Assembly: GCA_002803225.1 (NCBI GenBank)
Contig: NXFV01000384.1
Coordinates: 1-55,797 of the forward strand
Length of the DNA stretch: 55,797 nt
Origin: Gamarada debralockiae
Taxonomy: Eukaryota > Ascomycota > Leotiomycetes > Helotiales > Hyphodiscaceae
Direction of reading: 5' to 3'
Below the pieces are notes generated by a model, which did no database searches, was not told the origin of the DNA, and was given only the letters and a program-made list of their open reading frames with translations. Below are positions 22,307 through 32,483 of this stretch, one piece after another; the stretch's first letter is position 1; each line of letters opens with the position of its first letter. The translations under genes and the position numbers were made by a program.

Positions 22307-22897
22307 TTTGTGAGTTCAATGAAGGAAAAATGGTTCTACGTTGAGAGATCGAGGTCAGCTGAAGCGCTGGTACAGGTCGGAGCTTGCTCTTGGGTAGCAG
22401 AGCTCGGAGGGGATTATTCAATGAGATAACTCACTGGAAAATATGCTCTTATTAGCAACAGTCAAGGAGCGTATGAAAAGAGCATTGATTCCAAGGCGAG
22501 ATCAAGAGGCGATGGTGTTGATTGTGAGACAGGCTCCTTGATTTTTGGAAGGGAAGCTGGGCCGCGTAAATCTTTAGGTGTCTTCTTTCGCATCTGAAAT
22601 TCCGCTAGTGCCAAGCCCTGGTCGATGGCCAATGGAAGAGCAAAAGGGTTAGAAGTACCCCCTTTCTGGGTAACAATAAGGGCTTCATTCTTTGGAAAGA
22701 GACTGCATCCGTGAGACTCAATTGAGACAAACCATTTATCCCTTTGTCATTATTTGGACTCTTTCGTATTCACCCGAGGCGTCGACACGTGACTAATCAG
22801 TCAGCTTAGTTATGGTGTGGCCTGTGCGCAGGCACAATTAAAGGGGCACCAGAACTTCTCAAGCTTTCCACGACAGAGTTGACACTGATTCTAAGCC
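22307..22897. promoter_or_regulatory. Divergent promoter of PMT4 and the RidA-family gene
   Basis: This 591-bp interval separates divergently transcribed PMT4 (-) and the RidA-family gene (+). Both promoters must lie here. No regulator site is identified with confidence. Confidence 0.5.
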
Positions 22898-23490
22898 ATG
22901 GCCAAAATATTACCGCGGTCATTGCTGTGTCCGAGTCCTCTGATAGCTCGTGCAGCAGTCCAACATGGAAGGAGGCCATTCAGCTCCGCTCCAAGAGCTC
23001 TTTCAGACATGAAACCAATTCTCAGCAAAAATGCCGCTCCTCGTTCGTTTTAGCCTCCTTTGGTTCTTTTTGAAGGCCCTGGACTAACAATTTTGTAGCC
23101 GTAGGGCCCTATGTGAGCAATGCCTCCCCATGATGGTGAACATCACGTGTCGTGCTTATCATACGCCAGTCGCAAGCCATCAAGACCTCCCATGCAATCT
23201 ACTGCTCCGGACAGCTCCCTGCTGATGCACAAGGCAACTTGGTGACTGGAAGTATGAGTGAGAAGACCAAAGCCTGCATCCAAGCACTCTCATCAGTCCT
23301 TACCGAGGCCAACTCTTCACTTGACAAAGTCGTCAAAGTCCAAATCTTCTTGACGAACATGAAGGATTTCGCAGAGATGAATACCGAATACGAGAAATGG
23401 TTCAAGCGTCGACCGGCTAGGAGTTGTGTGGCGGTGAAGGAGTTGCCAAAGGGCGTCAACGTTGAGATTGAGTGTATTGCATTGCCTTAG
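22898..23490 (+). CDS. RidA/YjgF/Mmf1 family enamine deaminase, mitochondrial form
   Basis: The protein hydrolyses reactive enamine/imine intermediates of amino-acid metabolism; mitochondrial members (yeast Mmf1) protect pyridoxal enzymes. Three exons (22898-23042, 23099-23112, 23170-23490) join to 159 residues. The middle exon is only 14 nt, yet it restores the conserved VGPYSQAI at the family N-terminus. Introns are 56 nt (branch GGACTAAC) and 57 nt. Residues 1 to about 33 are Arg/Ser-rich without acids (MAKILPRSLLCPSPLIARAA), typical of a mitochondrial presequence. The core shows CSGQLPAD, the active-site arginine segment RPARSCVAV and EIECIALP at the end. Gene prediction that ignores the micro-exon would start at 23152 and lose the targeting peptide. 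Confidence 0.93.
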
Positions 23491-23573
23491 CTCGGGTGAT
23501 GAAATGAAGTCCATTTCAAGAAATCACTTTCTTCCACATGAGACACATTAGGGTTCTAATCTCTACGTCTACT

Positions 23574-24884
23574 CTACCACTCTCTCACCTCACCGCCGGG
23601 ACCAATAAATCCAGGCACAACCCAAGGTTCTGCTCCCGCAACCCGTCTCACCCACTCCTCATCAATCTCAATTCCCAGACCCGGCCCCTTCATCAAATCA
23701 ATATACCCATCTTTTACACCCCACACCTCAGGATTCTTGGTATAACTCGTCAAGTCCTCCGTCCCCGCATTGTAATGAATTCCCAAACTCATCTCCTGGA
23801 TCGCAAAATTCGCCACACAAGCATCAACCTGCACACAAGCTGCCAACGCAATCGGACCTAACGGACAATGTGGAGCGAGTGAGACATCGTACGTCTCGGC
23901 CATGTTTGCTATCCGCTTGATCTCAGAGATTCCTCCTACGTGACAGACGTCTGGTTGAAGGATGTCGATGCAACCGGACTCGAGAAAGGGCTTCACATCC
24001 CAGCGACTGTGGAGTCGCTCGCCGAGCGCAATTGGGGTGGATGTTTGGGCAGAGACAGCCTTGATACCTTCGATGTGCTCGGAAAGAAGCGGTTCTTCGA
24101 TAAACATCGGCTGGTGTGGCTCCAGGAACTTTGCGAGCTGTTTCGCCATCGGCTTGTGCACTCTCCCGTGGAAGTCTATGCCCGCGTCCATGCCCAAGTC
24201 TTTGACCACTTTCAGACGATCGACGCAGCTTTGAAGTGCGGATGGTGTATCCAGCCAGCCAAGGTCTTCGGTACCGTTCATTTTCACGGCTTTGAAACCT
24301 TGATATTTACGACCTAATCTGCAGTTATTTAGTCAGGACCCCCCAACTCCGGGGGTGGGCGAGATCCTCACGCTTGCTTCTCAACATCACCAGGTCGATC
24401 CCCACCAATCCAAGCATACACCTTCAACTTATCTCTCACCTTCCCACCTAATAACTGATAAATCGGGACACCTAGCTTCCTCGCCTTGAGATCCCAAAGC
24501 GCAATATCAACCTTCAATCTCAATCAGCACCCCTCCCCCAATCGAACTAAAACAATTTCTACTTACACCAGACAAAGCACTCATCAGAACCGGCCCCCCA
24601 CGATAAAACCCAAATCGATAAATCATCTGCCAAATATGTTCAATCTCACTGTCGACGACACTCGTCAGCACCATCCCCACACATTTATGATTTTATTTCA
24701 CCACCTACTCAGCCTCCATCCCCACAATTCTCCCTCTATATGCATCCAAACACCCTTCAACCGTCTGGGTATGGCCTTCAAGTGAAGCTTCTCCCCATCC
24801 AACCCGACCTTCTTCATCGGTGATTTTCACGAATAGCCATCTTGGTGGAACGCGAAAATACTCGAGAGATTTTATTTTGGCCAT
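23574..24884 (-). CDS. D-galactonate dehydratase-like enolase-superfamily enzyme (DgoD type)
   Basis: This member of the mandelate-racemase/enolase superfamily probably dehydrates a sugar acid such as galactonate to a 2-keto-3-deoxy acid. Exons 24709-24884, 24567-24648, 24372-24511 and 23574-24318 (introns 60, 55, 53 nt) give 380 residues, equal to bacterial DgoD. Splicing yields [36 protein letters not shown] and AYSWVGGD-like [12 protein letters not shown]. The barrel shows the metal ligands and bases of DgoD: DFHGR (Asp, His), FIEEP (Glu), LGERL (Glu) and [15 protein letters not shown] (His). Resemblance to bacterial DgoD is much stronger than to the fungal L-galactonate dehydratase of pectin breakdown, so a bacterial origin is possible; the three introns would then be later gains. 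It lies 4 kb from a rhamnogalacturonan esterase, which suits plant-polymer use. Confidence 0.9.
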
Positions 24885-25896
24885 CTTGATGAAGGTAGTT
24901 TGTGGTGTATTGGTAGTGGGGTGAAGAGTGGGGTGGGATGTTTTCTTTGTTGTGGAGTATGCCCCGATGTCGCTGATTATAGTCCCAAGTGGGATGTTAT
25001 CGCTCTGAATTTGACGAAGGCTTCAACTAGGCGAACAAGGATTTTTGTATTTTCTGTCCAGTCGGACGGTTGTCAATTGGTTAGTTTTTATCGGCCATAA
25101 TTTCGTCCATGGTACATTTGCATCAACTCCTCTTCGTTTGTTGACGAGATGTCACGATTGGGAAAGCTCTATGCTGCATTATCCTCTGGCCCTGCCTATT
25201 GGGTTGGCTGGGACGAGTTTTGCAGGGTCTTCTCTATTCCGGATTGATGATCATGCTGGTTCTCGTTGTCCGACATATTTTGGTTTTCCTTGCATTGAAA
25301 TGACGTCATATGAGGATTGAAATCGATGGAACGGTGTTGCTTCCATATCAGACATGGTAATAATTAGAGTTCAAAGATAGGTTTCAGGTAAGTTAAGAGT
25401 CGATGAATATTAGGCATAAGTGATGATGGAGGTAAGGCGGTAGTTGTAGGTTAGTTCGTAGACGTTTACAGACTGATCAGTATCTGGTAAATAAAAAATG
25501 TATATATCCTCGCTCGTGAACGATGATGCGGGGTCGTTCCGAGTTTGTCCACTGAATCGGGACGACTACATTGGTATAATTTGAATCATAAATCCCATTT
25601 GTCGATAGCGCGTTTGATTTGGGGATTGCTGGGGTGCTACTGAAGGTAAGGGTAGTTGGCTCATTACAGGCGGCTTCGAGATACCCGCCACGATTCCATT
25701 TGTCCTATGAGCCGCCGATACATGCAAATGTTCACTATTCACTCGGGTGGCTGATATCGAAACACGTGCAATACAATACGAGCTGAGCGCTTAACAACAT
25801 CCTTCTCACAATATCAATCAGTTCATTCCAATTGAAAAATTCTTTTCGTATATATGCTCAAATTTGCTGTTTGAGATTCCTCGCTGCTCATAATTT
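24885..25896. other. Intergenic
   Basis: Divergent upstream regions of the dehydratase (-) and the protease homologue (+). A 91-codon plus frame at 25045-25320 has no family features. No repeat noticed. Confidence 0.45.
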
Positions 25897-27355
25897 ATGA
25901 TGAAACTTCTCTCGTTCATCGCGTGCTGGGTCTGCGCCCATGTTGTTTCGGGGGCTACTTTCAAGGCACCGGTATACCCTGTCCCGCACAATAGAGATAG
26001 GTTAAGATCTAGAATATCGGAGGTGAACGCTGAGGGGAACGTGAAATCACGATCCGATTCTCATCGCATTCAACAGTTAATGAAGCCGGATGCTGGTAGA
26101 CAAGCGTGGAGGACTAATGATGCACAAGAAGTGAAGGAAAAGGCAACGGGGTTCTCACCTATATGGGTAATTAGAATATCTAGATATTAGAGCACCAATA
26201 CTGATGATGTCAAGGACATTGAAGACTGGGTGTACATCACCGAGATCACCGTCGGCACTCCACCGCAGCACTTTAACGTCCTGCTCTCCATCTCCGACTC
26301 AGATGTCCTCATCCCTTCCGACCTTTGCGATTACTCGTGTCAAGACCATCTCATATACCAGTCCAATCTCTCATCTACTTACGTCCCAAACGGAACTGAT
26401 CTGGTGAGAAAATACATGCGCTTCAGCGCCAACGGAGTCGTCTCTCAGGACACAGTTCGTATCGCAGGTATCGATGTCAAGAATGTGACCTTCGCCCAAG
26501 CGAAGGCCATGTATCGTCATGGCGACGGCCGCGCAGTAGGCCTGGGCGACGATGAATGGGATGGGATCTTGGGCCTCGCTCCCCATGCTAATAATGGCCT
26601 ACGTGATCGCTACTTTCCCGCGGACCTCGATAATCCCTTCCTCAACATGGTATCTCAGGGGCTTCTGGATAGGAATGTATTTGGGTTGAAACTCTCGCGG
26701 GGGATGGATGATCCGGGGGAGATTATGTTCGGGGGCATTAACAACGACTTGTTTGACGGCGAGCTGAAGAGCTTACCACTTCTCAACGATACCGACGATA
26801 GACGGCAGATTCGAGGACGTTGGAATACCCCTGCGACATCTATAAGCCTCGGCCCTGGGTCCGCATCTTTGGAAGGCTATACCGCGACTCTCGAATCCGA
26901 CGCTCCGTTCATTGGCCTACCATGGGAATTCGTCTACTTCCTGTATAAATACTTGGGAATGGAGCAAAAAGGCGACAGGATGGGGCCGTATCCAATCCCC
27001 TTCTCCATTGATTGTTCAAAGCGGGCTAAACTGGAGGACTTCACGCTCACTCTTGGGGGCCATGATTTTGTGATATTGCCGTATGAGTATACGATTGAGA
27101 TGGATGTGGAGGAGTGGGGCGGGCATCGATGTATTAGCGCGTTTTGGCCCCTACACGACTATGGTGAGAAGTTTATCATGGTTGGAAGCTCGTTTTTGAG
27201 GGCTTTCTACTCAGTTTTTGATCTAGATGAGAGGACCGTCAGCTGTGAGTGCCATCTCATTTGGGCCCTGCTACGGTGTCTGAATGTTACTGATTTTAAT
27301 AGTGGGAAACCTGAAAGGAGAGAAGGAATCGAAGTTAGAGCTCCGAAGAAAGTGA
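25897..27355 (+). CDS. Secreted pepsin-fold (A1) aspartic protease homologue, catalytic Asp residues absent
   Basis: Three exons (25897-26166, 26215-27244, 27303-27355; introns 48 and 58 nt) give 450 residues. A signal peptide (MMKLLSFIACWVCAHVVSG) and a propeptide-like basic stretch precede the pepsin fold, which starts WVYITEITVGTPPQHFNVLL. The first active-site triplet, normally DTG, is Ser115-Ile-Ser in LLSISDSDVLIPS; the second is Glu317-Ser-Asp in TATLESDAPFIGLP. Other landmarks are intact: DGILGLAP, NVFGLKLSR, GEIMFGGIN and FIMVGSSFLRAFYSVFDLD. The fold is therefore probably kept without peptidase activity, unless the start or frame hides something. Without the last splice the open frame would run to 27636 into an unrelated remnant; the spliced end is typical of the family. 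Confidence 0.85.
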
Positions 27356-27399
27356 AGGATGTCTTGGACATTAGGCCAAGTTCGAAAAACCGGAATCAA

Positions 27400-27730
27400 A
27401 TCAAACATGTGCCACCGGACCGTGCCGTTTCGCGATACTGGAGCCTCATTAGCAATGGACTCGCCAGCTTAGGCATCAACCTTAACGCGACATTACCACT
27501 CGCCGACATGATGCGCGATGCAGAATTCGTCAATGTAACGACGCGAATCTTCCATATACCGATAGGAGTATGGCCGAAGAACAAGGTGTTGAAGAGGGTA
27601 GGGCTATGCTGGAGAGCAATCTTGTTGGAGCGCTAGGCCCACTGACGAGGGGTTTGAAGTGGAGTCGAGAACAGGTGGAGATGCAGCTAGTGTAGGTTAG
27701 GATGGCGTATATGGACGAGGGGGACTTTCA
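27400..27730 (+). pseudogene. C-terminal remnant of a fungal SAM-dependent methyltransferase
   Basis: The sequence encodes the C-terminal hallmark of the LaeA-like/fungal class I methyltransferase group: RYWSLISNGLASLGINLN, then AEFVNVTTRIFHIPIGVWPK and NKVLKRVGLCWRAILLE. A frameshift and a short deletion near 27632 lead to ALGPLTRGLKWSREQVEMQL, followed by a stop (TAG) and VRMAYMDEG. No SAM-binding N-terminal half is present upstream, where the protease homologue ends. It is a dead fragment. The protease open frame reads into it only when its last intron is left unspliced. Confidence 0.75.
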
Positions 27731-28033
27731 TCAAGGAGAAACATCTCTTGATGGTGGAATTGTTCTGAGTAAAGGGAAAGATTTCGAGGAAGTTTCCACT
27801 GTATTGGGGATGATTTGGCTGAATTATCAGAATCAGGGCAAGGAGCAAGCTGCTCAAATGTCAACCCAACAGATCACAAGAATAAACTTGTTTCTCAGTG
27901 GAGACTACACAGTGAAACCCAAATTAAACCTCCTGCTTTTGTTGATCTCTAGGTTCGATTATGTTCAACCTTCGGCATCCTTTTTGCATGGCAGCTCCAG
28001 AACCGACTCCCTTAAGGAACAACTTCAATCCTC

Positions 28034-28897
28034 CTACGATGCCGTTGTATTAACAGGTAAGATAAAAACACCCTCCTCAATATCTCTTATAATCGTCTTA
28101 TTAGTGCAAATATACTCCTTCACATCTTTCCTGACCGCACTCTCTTCAACGAGCCATCCAACCATGTTGCCAAACAGGAAGTCGCCTCCCACATTCAAAT
28201 GCGTATTATCCCCCGGAACACGATCATAAAGCAAGGCATCCGTCTCTCCAATTGCATTCAAGTACCCCATACTATACTTATTCAAATTAATATACGCACT
28301 TCCAACTGCTTTCGCGGCGACAAGCGTCGCTGCCACCTGTGGCGCAAGATCCTCGATCACCAATCCCGTTGTTGAGTTGAAATTCCTCCTGCTCAAGCTC
28401 GTAACCAAGAGTGGGGTACCTCCTGCTTTACGAACATCAGATACCATTTTCTCGAGATTTGTGGTGAATTGAGGAACGCTGATGTTGGCGGCGGCTTTCT
28501 GATCGTTATGCCCGAATTGGATGGTTACGTAAGGTGTATAGGCGGACTTGGATGTGTTGACAGACGAGAGGACGTTGGCCCAGTCTCCATCGGCCACGAA
28601 GGACACTGTGGTGGCCCCGTCATGGCCGTAGTTTATGCCCCACGCGCCATTGACTAGGGTAGAGAGGAAGCCATCACCCCATCCTTGGTCAACTTAGCTG
28701 AGGTATACAAGAGAGTCAATAGGAGATGACATACCGCCACCGCCGGAGGAAAGCCTGGCTGTTGTGGAATCGCCTGCTAGGAAGAAGGCTGCTGGCTTTC
28801 TGGAGCTGTCGTGTCCGGAAAATGGGAAAGAAGAGGCAAGAGTGGAGAGAGCAAGGGGCAATGCGAGATGAAGAAGTATAGTTTGAGGGAAGAACAT
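28034..28897 (-). CDS. Rhamnogalacturonan acetylesterase (SGNH hydrolase, CE12-like)
   Basis: This secreted esterase removes acetyl groups from the galacturonic acid residues of pectic rhamnogalacturonan I. Two exons (28735-28897 and 28034-28692) separated by a 42-nt intron give 273 residues. It has a signal peptide (first 23 or so residues) and then the SGNH blocks: AGDSTTARL with nucleophile Ser44, the splice-restored GWGDGF, NYGHDGATT (Gly), QFGHND (Asn), and GDNTHLN near the C-terminus (Asp/His dyad). Length and block order match the family. A C-terminal extension with several cysteine and acidic residues (EYICTNKTIIRDIEEG) is unassigned. It suggests a plant-associated or saprotrophic life style. 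Confidence 0.93.
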
Positions 28898-29971
28898 CTT
28901 TCGTTGTCAACTTCTTGGGACTGACTGTTTACAACCCTCAAGCACGACCATGGACACATATATATGAAGCTGCCCAGACACTCGTAATCGGACCAGCGGC
29001 ACCAGCCATTGGGCTTCAGCCTTCTCGCTTTCAAGACATTGATGATCATCTGAAGATGTTGAGAGAAACTTGAAAATATCCAGATATCCGAATGTGTACG
29101 GAATCTTGATTGGCGCATAAAATAGTTCGCCAAGTCATGTTGAAATGAACGACTATCGTGAGGCTTTGCTTCCTTTCGTCAGAGCCCCGCAAGTAAACAT
29201 AAGTAATTTGAACGAAGGAATTCTCCGGCTTAGCATTGTTTTTGCAAATATCCAAATTCGTTCGGTGGATCATGCACCGAGGAGTTCACGATGCGGGGAC
29301 CCCGCAGTTTGCCCACAGCCTGAATTAGACATCACGGGAGACCCGATCACGTTTTCGTTTTCCAATGTTTTGCCTAAGCTCTGCGATTGCCTAGTGTTGC
29401 CGTCGCTCTTGATATCGTCGTCGATAGATTTGGTGAGGTCGATTTCTAGGGAGAGTACGTAGACTCGGCCTGGCTCGGAACACCTCTTCCCTCAGGCAAT
29501 AAACCCTTCTTCAATGTCTTTGTCTGCCCATCGGCGGCATCGAGTCCTCTAGTCGTGAGACGTGATAACTATGTAGCAATGGTGATGGTTGCGCCACTGT
29601 TTGTGATGGAGTTCTTCCGGTACTAAATTCTCACCGCTAAGAATAGGGGTTTCTCAATGTTGCGAGGTGCATTGTTCTTGTAGCTGAACTTTCATCGAAA
29701 CTCGCTGGATCTGAGAACAGAGCTCAGGGGAGTCGAATTCCTAGCCGACGTGGTTTCGTAGAATTTGGAAAGCCTGGGCATTTGTCCCTCCACAAATCTG
29801 CAGTCCCCAACCCTCAGAAAGAATCCTTGAAAGGCCCTGGAAAAAGGCTAAGTTTAAACGATTCTTCTTGACCTACAAAGTCCAATCCCCAAACTGAAGA
29901 CCAGAAATGAGATTCATACCAAGTAACCTGCTAAGTGCATCAAAAGCCAAATCATGACATTCGTCCAACTC
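28898..29971. other. Intergenic
   Basis: Upstream region of the esterase and 3' flank of the SulP gene. Open frames here are short and without domain. Nothing recognised. Confidence 0.45.
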
Positions 29972-30203
29972 CAGTGTGGCATTTGATTTGATTAGATTAT
30001 TGACTCTTACTCAAATCAAATTAAGTAAATATAAACAAATCAAAATCAAATCAAATCTGATTATAATTATTTATATAAAATAATCAATTTTCTTTGATTT
30101 ACACTTTCTATTCAAATCAAATCAATCAACTTTCATAAATAAAAACCAAATCAAAATCAACTCAACTCAAATCAAATTAGGTTGATTTTTTCGTGCCAAA
30201 CTG
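29972..30203. repeat. CAAAT-rich element with CAGTKTGGCA inverted ends (hAT-like MITE?)
   Basis: The 232-bp segment starts CAGTGTGGCATTTGATTTG and ends GTGCCAAACTG, a 10-bp near-perfect inverted pair. The interior is extremely AT-rich and built from CAAATCAAAT-type units in both orientations, with TTACTC-like motifs near the left end. CAG-initial termini with such subterminal repeats are typical of hAT elements, but no clean 8-bp target duplication is visible (similar CCAACTC occurs on both sides, not at the same distance). A short related piece is at about 1955. Confidence 0.55.
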
Positions 30204-30285
30204 TGGACCAACTCATCTCGTCACAACGCTCTACCGGAGAGACCGCCTCTTTCCTTACAGCCGTAAAAACAGATCAAATCAATAA

Positions 30286-32483
30286 TCATCGCTTCTGCAT
30301 ACTCAGCTCCTCTTCCTCATACCCAAATGCTGTGCCGTTAGATCGCCGTGCCTGGTTCCCATACAAAATAGCCGTAGGCAGAATCTCAAACACCAAATCC
30401 TTGACTTCCTGGACCTCAATCACATCCTTCAGTTCCCCATCCTCCCCATCACCAACCTGCTGAACCTCCACTCCCAGAACTCTGTCTCCAGAAGTAGAAT
30501 TATTAGAGTCGCGGAAATCCGCCAAAGGCCACCCTGCACGTTCAAAGCGTTTCCTGACAGAAGAATTCAAGCCCACGAATCGAAAATCCACGTCTTCGCC
30601 TGCGTATTCACGAAGTTCGGTCTTGATTTCGGAGAGTGCTTGCATACCGCTCGCATCGATGAAAGGCACGGAACTGAAATCCAGGACCAGGATTCGGAGG
30701 CGTGGGAAATACGTGTCTGCATCTCCGAGCCCAGCTTTACGTCTGAGAGAAGCGATGTGTTTGTCGCGTCGATAATCCCAGGAACGAGCAAGATTCTTGG
30801 ACATGCTTGCTGGTTTGCCGGAATTGTGGGTGAAGACCGTGTTCATGATATGGCGCTTGATGCGCGAGGCGTTCAGATACACGATATCTGCTTCGAGACC
30901 AATGACTTGAGTTCCGGGTGGAATGACTATGCGCTCGCTATTTGCCCATTCGTTGATTGGTTCGGAGAGATATTGTAGTTCGAGGTCGCTACGGGTGATT
31001 CTTCGTGGCCAGGAGAACATTATACGCATGAGTGTGGTGATTACCATGAGTCCGAATGCTAGTCCTACTCCAGTTTCGGGGCCTAGTATGAGTGTCATGT
31101 TGAAGGAGACGAGGAAGCCGAGGAAGTCAACGAAGGAGAGTTTCCAGTATTTGGCCATGTTTTGCATTGGAGGCATGGTTTCAATGGTGGCGAGGATGAT
31201 CACGGCTGCGAGGGTGGGCTGGGGGATCCATTTGACGAAATCGGAGGCGGCGAACATGCTTCCTAGAACTATCGATGTGGTGATGATTCCAGAGAGGGGA
31301 CTCTTGACTCCAGATTCAGAATTGACGGATGCGCGAGCTAAGTCTCCTCCTCCCACTGGTAAACCTCCTAGCATTGAGTTTGCGATGTTCGTTACGCCGA
31401 GGTATACCAGCTCTTGACTTTCATTGACCGTATACCCATTCCTGTGACCCATGAACTTGGCTAGGGCGACGTGTTCAAGTGCGACAGCGGAGAAAATTAC
31501 CGCGGATGGCAAGAGAAGGGCTTGGAGCAGTGTGGTATTTGGGAATTGAAGAGATGGAATGCTGGTGCTTGTTGTTCCAGTGACAGCCCAGAGAGGAGTT
31601 TCCAGGTCTTTGTTGAAGATATAACTGAGCAAGGTCATGAGACCCAGAACGATGATATTTCGGCTGATGGACAGGATCCGGATCATCTCATTTTTCGATC
31701 CCCATTTCTTTCCAACGAATGACAGTAGGAGCAGCATCAGTAGTGACGCCACACTCATGCCGATGGTGATTGGCTGTGCTTTGGGAAGTTTCATGATGAT
31801 TTGGGGCATTTGTTGAGTGAACACTGGACCAACTCCAACCTCTCCTAACATCGCGGGTATCTGTGCGATGATCACGACTTGCGCTATCCCTGAAACGAAA
31901 CCAAGAACGATGGGTAAAGATATGAAGTCGAAGATGAAACCAAGATTGAGGAGTCCAAGCGCCAGAGACCAGAATCCGACTCCGAAAGCTAACACTGCAG
32001 CAATGAGGCTTGGTGGGACACCTGGTGTTGCTTGGGTGACTCTTAGAATGATTTGGGCTGTGAGCAGCGAGATCGAAGACGTTGGTCCCGTGGTGATATC
32101 TATTTTTCAAATTGGGTATCAGGGATAGATCTTTGACAAAACTTCAGAATAGAGGCCGAACCTTTTGACGTCCCCATAATCGCGTATATAACACCTGGCA
32201 ACCAGCTCGCCAAAAGCCCCTCTGTCATCGGAATTCCAGCGAGCGCAGAGAACATGAGAGCTTGAGGAACGAGAAGCAAGCCGACCGATTGTCCCGCAAT
32301 CAAATCAGCAATGAGCCATCGAGGCGAATAATTGGGTAACCATTGCACTATCGGGACCTTGGCAACGAGGTATCGTACCGCTCCTGGACCGAATCCTCTT
32401 GCACCCTTTACAATTCCCTTTCCAGCCCGGCTGAGATTCTCGTCCAGGCGGAACTTGTCGGCTATCTTCGTCCCGATACCCAT
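30286..32483 (-). CDS. SulP (SLC26) anion transporter with STAS domain
   Basis: This plasma-membrane anion (sulfate-type) transporter has two exons (32162-32483 and 30286-32099; 62-nt intron) giving 711 residues. The N-terminal part includes WLIADLIAGQSVGLLLVPQA, the conserved first helix of SulP. The splice restores IMGTSKDITTGPTSSISLL. Later blocks include VALEHVALAKFMGHRNGY and NIANSMLGGLPVGGG. The cytosolic STAS domain covers roughly residues 500-670, with RILVLDFSSVPFIDASG, the fold's conserved beta-strand/helix turn. Architecture matches fungal sulfate permeases and the Sul/Sut-like 'low-affinity' group; substrate is not provable here. Two late low-complexity acidic segments precede the C-terminus. 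Confidence 0.94.

Noticed and set aside
27702..28229. 175-codon plus-strand open frame
   Set aside because: Its start is the tail of the methyltransferase remnant and its end overlaps the acetylesterase exon in antisense; no domain.
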